A DNA stretch of 34,472 bases. Source: Gammaproteobacteria bacterium RIFCSPHIGHO2_12_FULL_37_14. GTDB lineage: Bacteria; Pseudomonadota; Gammaproteobacteria; DSM-16500. The stretch covers positions 1 through 34,472 of the forward strand of contig MGXV01000012.1 of NCBI GenBank assembly GCA_001801485.1, given 5' to 3'. This document shows positions 8,053-17,027 of this stretch, one piece after another (the first letter of the stretch is position 1; each line of letters begins with the position of its first letter). Below the pieces are notes generated by a model. The model did no database searches, was not told the DNA's origin, and worked only from the letters and a program-made list of their open reading frames with translations. Position numbers and translations under genes: made by a program.

Positions 8053-8517
8053 GTGAAAAAGGTTGATCCTGCATTACAGGAACGGTTAGTCTCCCTTATT
8101 GACTCAATGGGTTGCGAATTGGTTGGTTGTGAGTTAGTTCCACAAGCCGGGAGAGTCATTTTTCGTATCTATATCGATCATCCTCCTCGAGGGGTGACTG
8201 TCGAGGATTGTTCTCGGGTAAGCCATCAAGTCAGTGCTATGATGGACGTCGAAGATCCTATTCCAGGAGGATATGTTTTGGAAGTATCTTCCCCGGGAAT
8301 AAATAGGCCATTATTTGGGCTTGAGCAGTATAGTAAGTATGTTGGCAGTAAAGTGAAGGTGCGTTTATATACCGCTTTTCAGAACCGCCGCCAATATAAA
8401 GGAGTGCTTAAACGCGTAGAGGGAGAGAATATCTGTCTTTTGGTAGACGATATTAACCAGGAAGTTTTGCTGCCTTTTTCGATGATTGAAAAGGCTCATG
8501 TGATTGGAGATAGTTAA
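8053..8517 (+). CDS. rimP: Ribosome maturation factor RimP
   Basis: The 154-residue protein is the usual size for RimP, which assists 30S subunit assembly. Characteristic segments are GCELVGCELVPQAGRVIFRIYID near residues 20-42, VEDCSRVSHQVSAMMDVEDPI, and the conserved LEVSSPGINRPL around residue 75. The C-terminal part forms the Sm-like barrel. The start is GTG at 8053 with an AGGTG-like site at 8043-8047. It is the first protein gene of the rimP-nusA-infB-rbfA-truB operon. Confidence 0.95.
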   Translation: MKKVDPALQERLVSLIDSMGCELVGCELVPQAGRVIFRIYIDHPPRGVTVEDCSRVSHQVSAMMDVEDPIPGGYVLEVSSPGINRPLFGLEQYSKYVGSKVKVRLYTAFQNRRQYKGVLKRVEGENICLLVDDINQEVLLPFSMIEKAHVIGDS

Positions 8518-8569
8518 GCTAGGCTCTGTTAATTTTTATGCTGCAGGATTAAAGGTATGAGGTCACGCT

Positions 8570-10084
8570 ATGAACAAAGAGATCTTATTAGTAGTTGAAG
8601 CTGTATCCAATGAAAAGGGCGTGGATAGAGAAGTCATTTTCCAAGCTATTGAAGCTGCTTTGGAAACAGCAACAAAGAAAAAAGCTGCAGAAGAAATAGA
8701 GGTTAAAGTAGAAATTAATCGTAAAACTGGCGATTATGCTACTTTTCGTCGTTGGCTAGTCATCGATGATGCTGCAGTATTACCAGAGATTTCAGGGCAA
8801 GAAACAGAAGACATTATGACACTGCGACTGAGTGAAGCAAAAAAGCGCGATCCTCATATTAAGGTAGGTGAATATATATTAGAGCCTATGGATTCCATTG
8901 AATTTGGTCGTATTGCTGCACAAAAAGCTAAACAAGTTATTATTCAAAAAGTGTTAGAAGCTGAACGCGCACAAATGGTGAATGCCTACAAAGAAAAAAT
9001 TGGGCAATTAGTGCATGGAACTGTCAAAAAAGTCATTCGAGATTTTATTGTTCTTGATCTTGGAAATAATGCCGAAGCTATTTTGCCGCGTTCCGAAATG
9101 ATTCCTCATGAAGCGATTCGCCTCGGTGATAGAGTGCGAGCATATTTATATGATATTCAATCGGATAGTGGAAAAAATCCACAAATTTTAGTCAGCCGCA
9201 CTCGTCCAGAAATGTTGATCGAATTATTTAAAATTGAAGTACCTGAAATTGGTGAAGAATTGATTGATATCAAAGCTGCAGCTCGAGATCCAGGCTCACG
9301 AGCAAAAATCGCAGTAAAAACCAATGATGGACGTATTGATCCTATTGGAGCATGCGTGGGAATGCGTGGTTCACGAGTGCAGGCAGTTTCCAGCGAGCTT
9401 GGTGGCGAGCGCATTGATATTATTTTATGGAATGATAATCCAGCTCAGTTGGTTATTAATGCGATGTCTCCTGCGGAAGTAGCTTCCATTATAGTAGATG
9501 AAGATACTCATACCATGGATATTGCAGTCAAAGCTGACCAATTATCACAAGCGATAGGACGCCATGGGCAGAATGTTAAATTGGCTAGTGAATTAACAGG
9601 TTGGGCATTAAACGTGATGACCGAAGAAGATGCGCAGGCAAAATCTTCAGCTGAAGGCGAGAAAATTTTGATGTTATTTCAAGATAAATTGGGCATCGAT
9701 GTGAGCGTTGCGGAAGTATTGGTGAATGAAGGGTTTTCATCACTGGAAGAAATCGCTTATGTCCCTGTACAAGAATTAATGGAGATTATTGGCGAACAAA
9801 CAATTGTAAATGCATTGCGCGAGCGTGCTAAAGCTGTTTTATTAACGCAAGCTATCGCACATGAACAAGCATTGGAGGTGGAACCAGCGAAGGATTTGCT
9901 TGAAATGGAAGGCATGGATAAACACATGGCATATGTATTAGCTAGTCATGGTGTGGTGACACGTGAAGATTTAGCAGAACAATCAGTAGATGATCTACTC
10001 GAAATTGGTGAGATAGACGAAGCAACGGCGGCTAAGTTGATTATGACTGCCCGTAAAATATGGTTTGATGATACATCCCCCTGA
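8570..10084 (+). CDS. nusA: Transcription termination/antitermination factor NusA
   Basis: The 504-residue protein has full gammaproteobacterial architecture: an RNA-polymerase-binding N-terminal domain (1-130), an S1 RNA-binding domain (about 144-210), two KH domains with the loops GMRG (264-267) and GRHG (330-333), and two C-terminal acidic repeats (about 365-420 and 440-500). NusA binds RNA polymerase, promotes pausing and hairpin termination, and takes part in antitermination. GAGG at 8559-8562 precedes the ATG. The stop overlaps a possible infB ATG by one base. In E. coli, NusA acts on its own operon leader; the terminator before rimP could be such a target here, but that is inference. 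Confidence 0.97.
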   Translation: MNKEILLVVEAVSNEKGVDREVIFQAIEAALETATKKKAAEEIEVKVEINRKTGDYATFRRWLVIDDAAVLPEISGQETEDIMTLRLSEAKKRDPHIKVGEYILEPMDSIEFGRIAAQKAKQVIIQKVLEAERAQMVNAYKEKIGQLVHGTVKKVIRDFIVLDLGNNAEAILPRSEMIPHEAIRLGDRVRAYLYDIQSDSGKNPQILVSRTRPEMLIELFKIEVPEIGEELIDIKAAARDPGSRAKIAVKTNDGRIDPIGACVGMRGSRVQAVSSELGGERIDIILWNDNPAQLVINAMSPAEVASIIVDEDTHTMDIAVKADQLSQAIGRHGQNVKLASELTGWALNVMTEEDAQAKSSAEGEKILMLFQDKLGIDVSVAEVLVNEGFSSLEEIAYVPVQELMEIIGEQTIVNALRERAKAVLLTQAIAHEQALEVEPAKDLLEMEGMDKHMAYVLASHGVVTREDLAEQSVDDLLEIGEIDEATAAKLIMTARKIWFDDTSP

Positions 10085-10101
10085 TGTGGGAGGGAGTGCG
10101 C

Positions 10102-12657
10102 GTGGTAAAGAAAACAGAAAAAGCAGATGTGACAACAGTAAAACAATTTGCAGAAGAAATTGGCGTGACGCCTGCGCGGTTGCTTAGCCAGTTCAAAGAG
10201 GCGGCAATTAACATAGGTGATGAGGGTGATGTCATCAGCCAAGAGCAAAAGCAAAGATTGTTGCGCTATTTACAGCAACATCATGGCGCTAAGCAGGAAA
10301 TGTCTCCTGAGAAAATTGTATTTCATCGTGCTAAAACGAGCCGAATGAGATTATCTCATGGAGAAGGAACAGTCAGTGTTCGGGTTCTAAAAAAACGAAC
10401 ATTAGTGAAACGAAATTTACCAGAAGAAGAAACTGCTGCAAAGGGAGTCATACCTACTGATCTTCCGCCAACATTAACGACAGAAACAAAAGTGACTGAA
10501 CCTGAAGCTATTACCACAACATTAGCTACACCGGCAGTCGATACAGCGGTTGCTGAGCAAACTACCTATACAGAAGAAGTGCCTACTCCGTCAACAACAA
10601 CTGAGCTTGCGGATGACAAAGCAAAAGCTACTGTTAAACGTAAAGATAAGCATCGCACAGACGCGGAACTTGAAGAACCAGAAGGCGAAAGACATAAGAA
10701 GCGGAAAAAAATTCGTGACACTTCCAGAAGTGGCGAGAGAAATTTGGAATCATTATTGTCGCGTGGTGCGGATTTAAGTCGTGTGCTCAAGCAAGAAGAA
10801 GATGAAATCGACCTTGCCATCCGAAAATCCGGAAAAAATCGTCTACATGCCCAAGGCAAGGTTAAAATACAAGCTTTTACTAAGCCTACAGAACCAATTA
10901 TTCATGAAGTAGAAATTCCAGAAACAATCAATGTAGCTGAATTAGCGCAACAAATGTCGGTTAAGGTTGCTGAAGTGATTAAAATTTTAATGAAAATGGG
11001 CGTCATGGCGACAATTAATCAAGTCATCGATCAAGATACTGCTATTTTGGTTGTCGAGGAAATGGGACATAAAGCTAGGGCTGTGAGTTTTGACGCAATA
11101 GAAAATTCATTAATTCAATCATTAGATGTGATACAAGGCGAGGCTAAGCCACGGCCGCCTGTTGTTACTATTATGGGACATGTCGATCATGGAAAAACGA
11201 CTTTACTCGATTATATTCGCACAACGAAAGTAGCAGCTCAAGAAGCTGGTGGCATTACCCAGCATATCGGGGCTTATCATGTGCAAACCGCTAAGGGTAC
11301 AGTAACGTTTCTAGATACACCCGGACATGCTGCTTTTACTGCTATGCGTGCAAGAGGAGCTAAATTAACGGATATTGTTATTCTAGTAGTGGCTGCAGAT
11401 GATGGCGTGATGCCGCAAACCGTCGAAGCAATTCAACATGCAAAAGCAGCAAATGTTCCTATTGTTGTGGCGATTAATAAAATGGATAAAGAAGGGGTTG
11501 ATCCAGAACGTATCAAAACAGAATTATCCCGTTATGGATTAATTCCTGAAGAATGGAGTGGAGAAACCATGTTTGTTCCTATTTCAGCTAAAACTGGTAT
11601 GGGAGTAGATGAGTTACTTGATTCGGTACTGGTACAAGCGGAAGTATTAGAACTGAAAGCAGTGATTGATTGTTCAGCGCGAGGTGTGGTGATTGAATCT
11701 AGAGTAGATCGTGGCCGTGGAGCAGTTACTAGCGTGCTCGTTCAACAAGGTACCTTAAATAAAGGTGACATTATATTAGCTGGATTAGAATACGGACGTA
11801 TTCGTGCTTTGTTTGATGAAACTGGTAAAGCAGTGGAAAGTGCGACTCCTTCTATTCCAGTAGAAATTCTCGGTCTTTCGGGTGTTTTGCAAGCGGGCAG
11901 TGATTTTATTATCGTATTGGATGAAAGACGGGCTCGTGAAGTAGCAATATTCCGTCAAACTAAATATCGTGAAGCTAAATTAGCTAGGCAAACCACAAAA
12001 TTAGAAGATTTGTTCCAGCGTATCGAAGATGAGAAATCTTCTATAAAAACTTTAAATATTGTGTTGAAGGCAGATGTACTTGGTTCGGTTGAAGCATTAA
12101 AGCAAGCATTAACTGAATTAATGACCCCAGAAGTTAAAGTTAATGTCATTTCTAGTGGTATTGGCGGCATAAATGAAAGTGATGTTAATTTAGCCATTGC
12201 ATCAAAAGCTATTATTATTGCTTTTAATGTGCGCGCAAATGTTGATGCAAGAAAGTTAATGGAAACGAATAGTGTGGATGTTCACTATCATAATATTATT
12301 TATGATGTCATAGATCAGGTGAAAAAAGCCATTAGTGGTGCATTAGAACCAGAAATTCATGAGCGTATTGTTGGACTTGCTCAAGTGCGTGAGGTTTTCC
12401 GCTCGTCGAAGATTGGTGCAGTAGCTGGATGTATGGTGATCGAAGGATTTGTTAAACGTAATTTCCCCATTCGAGTATTACGCGATAATGTGGTCATTTT
12501 TCAAGGTTCATTAGAATCGTTGCGTCGTTTTAAAGAGGACGTTTCAGAAGTACGTAGTGGAATGGAATGTGGTATTGCAGTAAAAAGTTATAATGATATT
12601 AAGCCTGGCGATCAAATTGAAGTCTATGAAAAAGTGCAAGTAAAACGAGAGAAATAA
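10102..12657 (+). CDS. infB: Translation initiation factor IF-2
   Basis: IF-2 is the GTPase that brings fMet-tRNA to the 30S subunit and promotes subunit joining. The G domain begins near residue 352 with GHVDHGKTT (G1), followed by DTPGHAAF (G3) and NKMDKEG (G4). The C-terminal half has the domains that bind fMet-tRNA. The charged, Thr/Glu/Lys-rich stretch at about residues 100-250 is the usual variable linker. An ATG at 10084 overlaps the nusA stop (TGATG). I prefer GTG at 10102 because GGGAGGG (10088-10094) fits it at 7 bases and the protein then begins close to the conserved N-terminal helix region ([15 protein letters not shown]). The 10084 start would add six residues. Confidence 0.95.
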   Translation: MVKKTEKADVTTVKQFAEEIGVTPARLLSQFKEAAINIGDEGDVISQEQKQRLLRYLQQHHGAKQEMSPEKIVFHRAKTSRMRLSHGEGTVSVRVLKKRTLVKRNLPEEETAAKGVIPTDLPPTLTTETKVTEPEAITTTLATPAVDTAVAEQTTYTEEVPTPSTTTELADDKAKATVKRKDKHRTDAELEEPEGERHKKRKKIRDTSRSGERNLESLLSRGADLSRVLKQEEDEIDLAIRKSGKNRLHAQGKVKIQAFTKPTEPIIHEVEIPETINVAELAQQMSVKVAEVIKILMKMGVMATINQVIDQDTAILVVEEMGHKARAVSFDAIENSLIQSLDVIQGEAKPRPPVVTIMGHVDHGKTTLLDYIRTTKVAAQEAGGITQHIGAYHVQTAKGTVTFLDTPGHAAFTAMRARGAKLTDIVILVVAADDGVMPQTVEAIQHAKAANVPIVVAINKMDKEGVDPERIKTELSRYGLIPEEWSGETMFVPISAKTGMGVDELLDSVLVQAEVLELKAVIDCSARGVVIESRVDRGRGAVTSVLVQQGTLNKGDIILAGLEYGRIRALFDETGKAVESATPSIPVEILGLSGVLQAGSDFIIVLDERRAREVAIFRQTKYREAKLARQTTKLEDLFQRIEDEKSSIKTLNIVLKADVLGSVEALKQALTELMTPEVKVNVISSGIGGINESDVNLAIASKAIIIAFNVRANVDARKLMETNSVDVHYHNIIYDVIDQVKKAISGALEPEIHERIVGLAQVREVFRSSKIGAVAGCMVIEGFVKRNFPIRVLRDNVVIFQGSLESLRRFKEDVSEVRSGMECGIAVKSYNDIKPGDQIEVYEKVQVKREK

Positions 12658-12660
12658 TCT

Positions 12661-13023
12661 ATGCCACGAGGATTTGATCGTACTCAGCGGGTAGCAGATC
12701 TTATTCAAAAAGTACTTGCAACTATGTTGTTACAAGATACAAATGATGATCGCTTTCGTTTGATTACCATCACTGGTGTGACGGTATCAAAAGATTTTTC
12801 TTATGCCAAAATATACGTGAGTGTATTAACTGAAGATGAAAGTAAAATTAAACAAATTGTTCGGGCGCTTAATCAAGAAGCAAAATCATTTCGACGCCAC
12901 CTTGCTCGCGAAATTGATTTACGAGTTACTCCAGAATTAAAATTTATTTATGATGAGTCAACTGCGCGAGGTTTCCATCTATCAACTCTTATTGATTCTG
13001 CAATGAAAAAAACTGAAAAATAG
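12661..13023 (+). CDS. rbfA: Ribosome-binding factor A
   Basis: This 120-residue single-KH-domain protein is needed for late 30S maturation and 16S rRNA processing, and for growth in the cold in E. coli. Typical features are the N-terminal helix with RTQRVADLIQKVLATML, the strand VTVSKDFSYAKIYVSVL, and the conserved LTPELKFIYDES-like segment (here VTPELKFIYDEST). It begins three bases after the infB stop, so it is translated from the same message. The ribosome binding site (GAGAG) lies inside the infB end. Confidence 0.96.
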   Translation: MPRGFDRTQRVADLIQKVLATMLLQDTNDDRFRLITITGVTVSKDFSYAKIYVSVLTEDESKIKQIVRALNQEAKSFRRHLAREIDLRVTPELKFIYDESTARGFHLSTLIDSAMKKTEK

Positions 13024-13092
13024 ACCCTATATTCAGCCCAAGTATATTTCTTCTGGAATGATGAGTAACAAAACAAATGGTAATCATAATTT

Positions 13093-14007
13093 ATGCATAG
13101 ACAAGTAAATGGTATTTTATTGCTGGATAAACCAGTCAATCTAACATCCAATGGGGCATTGCAAATTGTTAAACGATTATACAATGCAAAAAAAGCCGGA
13201 CACACCGGTAGTTTAGATCCTATTGCCACTGGAATGTTGCCAATTTGTTTTGGTGAGGCAACTAAGTTTTCACAATTTTTATTAGAATCAGATAAATCTT
13301 ATCATGTGATCGCTAAATTAGGCGAATGTACGACTACAGGCGATTGTGAAGGTGAGGTGATCATGACGCAATCCATTTCTGGTGTTAATACTTCTCAAAT
13401 TGAAAATATCATGAATAATTTTTTGGGCGAGATTGAGCAAATTCCTCCGATGTTTTCCGCCATCAAATATCAAGGCAAACCACTTTATCAGCTTGCTCGC
13501 CAAGGAATAAAGGTTGATCGTAAACCACGTAAGATCACAATTTATGCGATGGAGTTAGTTAGTTTTAATGAGGAGCAATCAACAATTTGTTTTAATGTGC
13601 ATTGTAGTAAGGGAACGTATATTCGCACCTTAGCAGAAGATATTGGTAAGGAATTGGGTTGCGGCGCTCATGTGATAGAGTTACGTCGTGTTGCAGTAAC
13701 GCCTTACAATGCGAGCAACATGTTTAGCTTAACAACGCTTGAATATCTTGCTAAAGATAAAGGATATACCGGTTTATCAGAATGTTTGTTGCCAATTGAA
13801 ACAGCAGTTGAAATTTTTCCCGCAGTTAAGCTTTCTGCTTCAGCTGCATTTTATATGCGAACTGGACAAGCTGTTCGTGCTAATTTTCAACTCGATAGTG
13901 CTCTTGTACGTTTACTATCAGAAGATGCGAAGTTTTTAGGTATGGGCGAAGTATTAGCCGATGGCCGTGTCAAGCCATTGAGATTATTGAGTACGAATCT
14001 CGGATAA
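13093..14007 (+). CDS. truB: tRNA pseudouridine-55 synthase TruB
   Basis: The 304-residue protein converts U55 of the tRNA T-arm to pseudouridine. The N-terminal KPxxxTS-like motif (LDKPVNLTSN) and the catalytic segment GHTGSLDPIATGMLP, with Asp42, are clear. The C-terminal part contains the PUA-like extension. The gene lies 69 bases after rbfA with a poor ribosome binding site. In most gammaproteobacteria truB is followed by rpsO and pnp. Here the next gene is convergent and unrelated, so the operon appears to end at 14007. I see no convincing terminator in the 37-base gap. Confidence 0.96.
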   Translation: MHRQVNGILLLDKPVNLTSNGALQIVKRLYNAKKAGHTGSLDPIATGMLPICFGEATKFSQFLLESDKSYHVIAKLGECTTTGDCEGEVIMTQSISGVNTSQIENIMNNFLGEIEQIPPMFSAIKYQGKPLYQLARQGIKVDRKPRKITIYAMELVSFNEEQSTICFNVHCSKGTYIRTLAEDIGKELGCGAHVIELRRVAVTPYNASNMFSLTTLEYLAKDKGYTGLSECLLPIETAVEIFPAVKLSASAAFYMRTGQAVRANFQLDSALVRLLSEDAKFLGMGEVLADGRVKPLRLLSTNLG

Positions 14008-14044
14008 TATCGCCTGTCTTCCTGCAAAGCACTGCGTGGATCAA

Positions 14045-14899
14045 TCAAATGCCGAATCGATTTATCTTGTTGAGTTTTTTTGAATATTTTTTATTTTTTG
14101 CCGTCAATAAAGGTTCTCGAGCTTTAAAAAATGATATTTGTTTTTTTAAAAGATTTTGATAAATTTTTTTATTTGAAGCAAGCTCTTGCTCAAGATTACT
14201 TATTTTGCTTGAAAGGACAAAAAATTCTTTTTCTTTACTTGTTATTTCAGGATCACTGACCAGGTTAATAGTTTTAGAAAATTCTGTAGGTTTATCTGTA
14301 GCAAGTAGTCTACGTGTCAATGTTTCTTTTTTTATCCTTACTTGAACGATTTCAGAATTCAAATCGCCTAATTTTCGATTGAATAGCTGATTGATATTTT
14401 TTTGCAACATCGCTTGTTCACTTTTCAAAGATGCTTTCATCATTTCCTTTTCTGCGCATTCATTTTCTAAATCCGGAATGCTGTTATCTGGCGAGAGCAT
14501 GATTGGGCAGTCAAATTTTATTTTTTTTAATAATTCATCGAGTGCTGGACCGACAATATAAATGGTACCAGGAGTTAAATTAGTTGCGGTAACAAATTTT
14601 AATGCATCATTTCTTTTATTGGTATCTAAATTGAATCTCGTTCTGAATTTATTATTTTCATCTATCATTAAAATATAATGAGCATTTTTTTGAGATATTA
14701 GTCCTAATCCATGCTTTTTCGTTTTTCGAAGAAAGGCACAAAAACCAGCGGCATCACTGACGGTCAACTTATCGATGATAAGTTGAGTGCTTTTATTATT
14801 TCCAGTAGTTTCAGAGTTTTTTCCATTAACCAATACATTGCAGGCTGCGGTAAGTTTTTGCAAATAGAGATCATCAGAATTAGTGTAATTTGCGAACAT
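14045..14899 (-). CDS. Coiled-coil protein of unknown function, paralogue B of a tandem pair
   Basis: I do not recognise this family. The 284-residue protein starts at the ATG at 14897-14899, inside the end of the upstream gene (20-base overlap), and begins MFANYTN. A longer frame from 14935 is possible but less likely. Residues 1-130 are a mixed alpha/beta-looking domain ending in LTPGTIYIVGPALDELL (108-124). Residues 150-270 are Lys/Glu/Gln-rich and predicted by eye to be coiled coil (for example 225-255). No signal peptide, membrane segment or catalytic motif is seen. The neighbouring paralogue has the same start (MFA) and the same GTIYI motif near residues 124-128, so the pair arose by duplication. 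The C-terminus is strongly basic. Confidence 0.7.
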   Translation of the reverse strand: MFANYTNSDDLYLQKLTAACNVLVNGKNSETTGNNKSTQLIIDKLTVSDAAGFCAFLRKTKKHGLGLISQKNAHYILMIDENNKFRTRFNLDTNKRNDALKFVTATNLTPGTIYIVGPALDELLKKIKFDCPIMLSPDNSIPDLENECAEKEMMKASLKSEQAMLQKNINQLFNRKLGDLNSEIVQVRIKKETLTRRLLATDKPTEFSKTINLVSDPEITSKEKEFFVLSSKISNLEQELASNKKIYQNLLKKQISFFKAREPLLTAKNKKYSKKLNKINRFGI

Positions 14900-15878
14900 T
14901 TGTATTCTCGTGATTGGGTGGTAATACGTTATCAATTTTAGTTTTAATGTTTCTTATTTTATTATCATAACTTGCTTGTTTAAATCTTAAAAGATCTAGC
15001 ATGGTTGTTAATCGATGATCATAATCACACTCGAGTTGTCTAACATCTTTTTTCGATTCCTGAAAAAAACGGAGTTGATTATAATACAGTTGTTCATGCT
15101 GAGTGGAGGGACTGAGAGATTCGATAGGGCAACTTGGATGGATACTATTGATCATATCATAGCGTTTTTTTAGCGTGGCATTTTCAGCTGTTAATTGGCG
15201 TATTTCCTCATCTAATTCAGCAGCTTTGCGTTTCATTGAAGCTTGATGTTGTGTGCTAGATGTAGTAATGAATAAATTCTTTTGGTTAGTTTGATGAAGT
15301 TCTAGATTAATAGGTGTAGTAGATAATATTGAGAGAGATGGTGCTCGGCTTTCATTGATATATAAAGCGGATAATGATCTTCGCATAGCAATTACTTTTT
15401 CAAGTAAACTATTTGTCGTTAGAATGGAAAGTAGGCCTTTTGTTTGGCAGATTGATTCCACATTAGATAATAAATTGCGAATGGCTAATCCGTTGATATA
15501 AATTGTTCCTGCTGATAGCTCACTTAATTGCCTGAGAGTACCTGATTGCGTCGTTATCGGCATTAAATTTTTATTTGCTCCGACAATAAAAACATCAGAT
15601 TTAAACTGAAAATCGATCAAGCTTTGACCATCTAAATGATCAATGTTAAATTCAAACAAAAATCTAATCAATCTTTCAGCGGATTTAATTTTATCCTCCA
15701 TTGAATATGAATTACTTATAAGAGGAGGAGTGATACAGGGAATGATCAGGCTATTTTGAGAGAAAGGAATATGAGTTTGCAACGTTATGTTGTAATCAAG
15801 AATAGCTTGTTTCAAGTGGGTAAAATAAACTACTGGGCTATTTATTTCCTGATGAATGATTATTTGATGAGCAAACAT
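14880..15878 (-). CDS. Coiled-coil protein of unknown function, paralogue A of a tandem pair
   Basis: This is an unrecognised family. The frame is open from 15914. I prefer the internal ATG at 15876-15878, which begins MFAHQ like its paralogue (MFANY) and has GGAT eight bases upstream, giving 332 residues. The N-terminal domain (1-145) ends in LSAGTIYINGLAIRNLL (121-137), which aligns with LTPGTIYIVGPALDELL of paralogue B. Residues 145-210 look like a Ser/Thr-rich linker. Residues 213-245 and 265-318 have heptad-like Leu/Ile spacing and high charge, consistent with coiled coils. It is cytosolic in appearance. Location after a run of eukaryote-like genes suggests, but does not show, an effector role. 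Confidence 0.68.
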   Translation of the reverse strand: MFAHQIIIHQEINSPVVYFTHLKQAILDYNITLQTHIPFSQNSLIIPCITPPLISNSYSMEDKIKSAERLIRFLFEFNIDHLDGQSLIDFQFKSDVFIVGANKNLMPITTQSGTLRQLSELSAGTIYINGLAIRNLLSNVESICQTKGLLSILTTNSLLEKVIAMRRSLSALYINESRAPSLSILSTTPINLELHQTNQKNLFITTSSTQHQASMKRKAAELDEEIRQLTAENATLKKRYDMINSIHPSCPIESLSPSTQHEQLYYNQLRFFQESKKDVRQLECDYDHRLTTMLDLLRFKQASYDNKIRNIKTKIDNVLPPNHENTNVRKLH

Positions 15879-16091
15879 GACTATTATCCATATCGTTTTA
15901 TTTAGAACTATCATAGTTTGCCAAGCTTAAGAAAATATTATGCATAAAACCACCATTAGGGTTAAATGCATCAAAATTCTTGTGATATCAGTGAGATAGT
16001 TAGACTAGAGATATGTTTTCCCCATTTATCCTTAGTGACATGTGCTTCATGTACTCAGGACAAACGGAACGCAACAACGTGAAACAAATTC

Positions 16092-16967
16092 TCAGACCAG
16101 CGTTTGTTGTAAAAGTTTTTCCAAGATGCGCAATGGCGAACGAGATTCATCTTGCATCGCGTGAACGGGTAAATGGAAGGTTTGCTCAAGCGTATATTGA
16201 CCTTGCATTGCTGCATGAGAGACTTGATCAGTTTGTGCAATCCATGTGCTGCCAGCTGGGAAACGAATTTCACATTGTGAAGCTTTTTTTTGATATTGCT
16301 CATCGCCTTTCATGCGATTATGCATATGCAACATATAATGGTCATATGCAGTTCGATAGCTTTTGGTTATTTTTAAGAAACGTAAAAAAGCTGATACACC
16401 TGGAAGAGGTTTATTAATTAGAGGGATAAATTGATGAGCTACTGTTTCAAATGATTCTCCTACCCGCCATACCCGATCTTCGCCATGAGGATTAATATTA
16501 CAAAAAACACGTAGTATTCGTTTGCCTTGGTTGGGAGCAGATGGAAAGGCATCAACATGTAAACGTTTATCATCTTTGCGATAGGATGTCTTGCGTTGAC
16601 TAATTTGTATTGGGCGGAAACTCGTTCGCCCAAGCATAAGATGAGTAGAATAATGAGGAAATAACTCGCGTATGAGATCTAATGCTTGAGTAGAAAAACG
16701 ATCCATCATTAATTTAAGCTGCAAATGTTGTTCATCTGATAAATGCTGCACACCCCAAAGTTTATTTGTTTCAGGTTGATAACTAATGTTTTTTGAATGA
16801 GGATCAGCATATTCAGGCGAGAGCAGACTGGTTTCTTCTGCAAATAAGTCAAAAGCTAATTTCGGAAAATGCAATATTTGTCCACTCTCTAAATGATTGA
16901 TAGCTTGCACTTGAGTAGAGTTTGGAAAGAGTTCATTCCATCGTTGGGTAGGGAAGGTTTGCAGCAT
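16092..16967 (-). CDS. kdoO: Kdo 3-hydroxylase family Fe(II)/2-oxoglutarate dioxygenase
   Basis: This belongs to the Kdo hydroxylase family (PF11004), which hydroxylates 3-deoxy-D-manno-octulosonic acid to Ko in the LPS inner core. The diagnostic block is HVDAFPSAP followed by GKRILRVFCNINP and RVWRVGE. The iron-binding triad HxD...H is visible as H137, D139 and H251 when counted from the ATG at 16967. I chose that start because AGG precedes it at proper spacing; an ATG at 17000 would add 11 hydrophobic residues and has a poor site. The resulting 291 residues suit the family. It lies 60 bases downstream of the giant ankyrin-like/Nudix gene on the same strand, an unusual setting for an LPS core enzyme. 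Confidence 0.85.
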   Translation of the reverse strand: MLQTFPTQRWNELFPNSTQVQAINHLESGQILHFPKLAFDLFAEETSLLSPEYADPHSKNISYQPETNKLWGVQHLSDEQHLQLKLMMDRFSTQALDLIRELFPHYSTHLMLGRTSFRPIQISQRKTSYRKDDKRLHVDAFPSAPNQGKRILRVFCNINPHGEDRVWRVGESFETVAHQFIPLINKPLPGVSAFLRFLKITKSYRTAYDHYMLHMHNRMKGDEQYQKKASQCEIRFPAGSTWIAQTDQVSHAAMQGQYTLEQTFHLPVHAMQDESRSPLRILEKLLQQTLV

Positions 16968-17027
16968 AAGGCCTATGTTTAGAGTAAGAAGAAGACACAT
17001 TTTAACATGAATATCTTCAGATTAGCA

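Noticed and set aside
16013..16417. 134-residue plus-strand open frame
   Set aside because: It lies mostly antisense to the Kdo hydroxylase gene, whose family motifs are clear, and the translation shows no recognisable domain.
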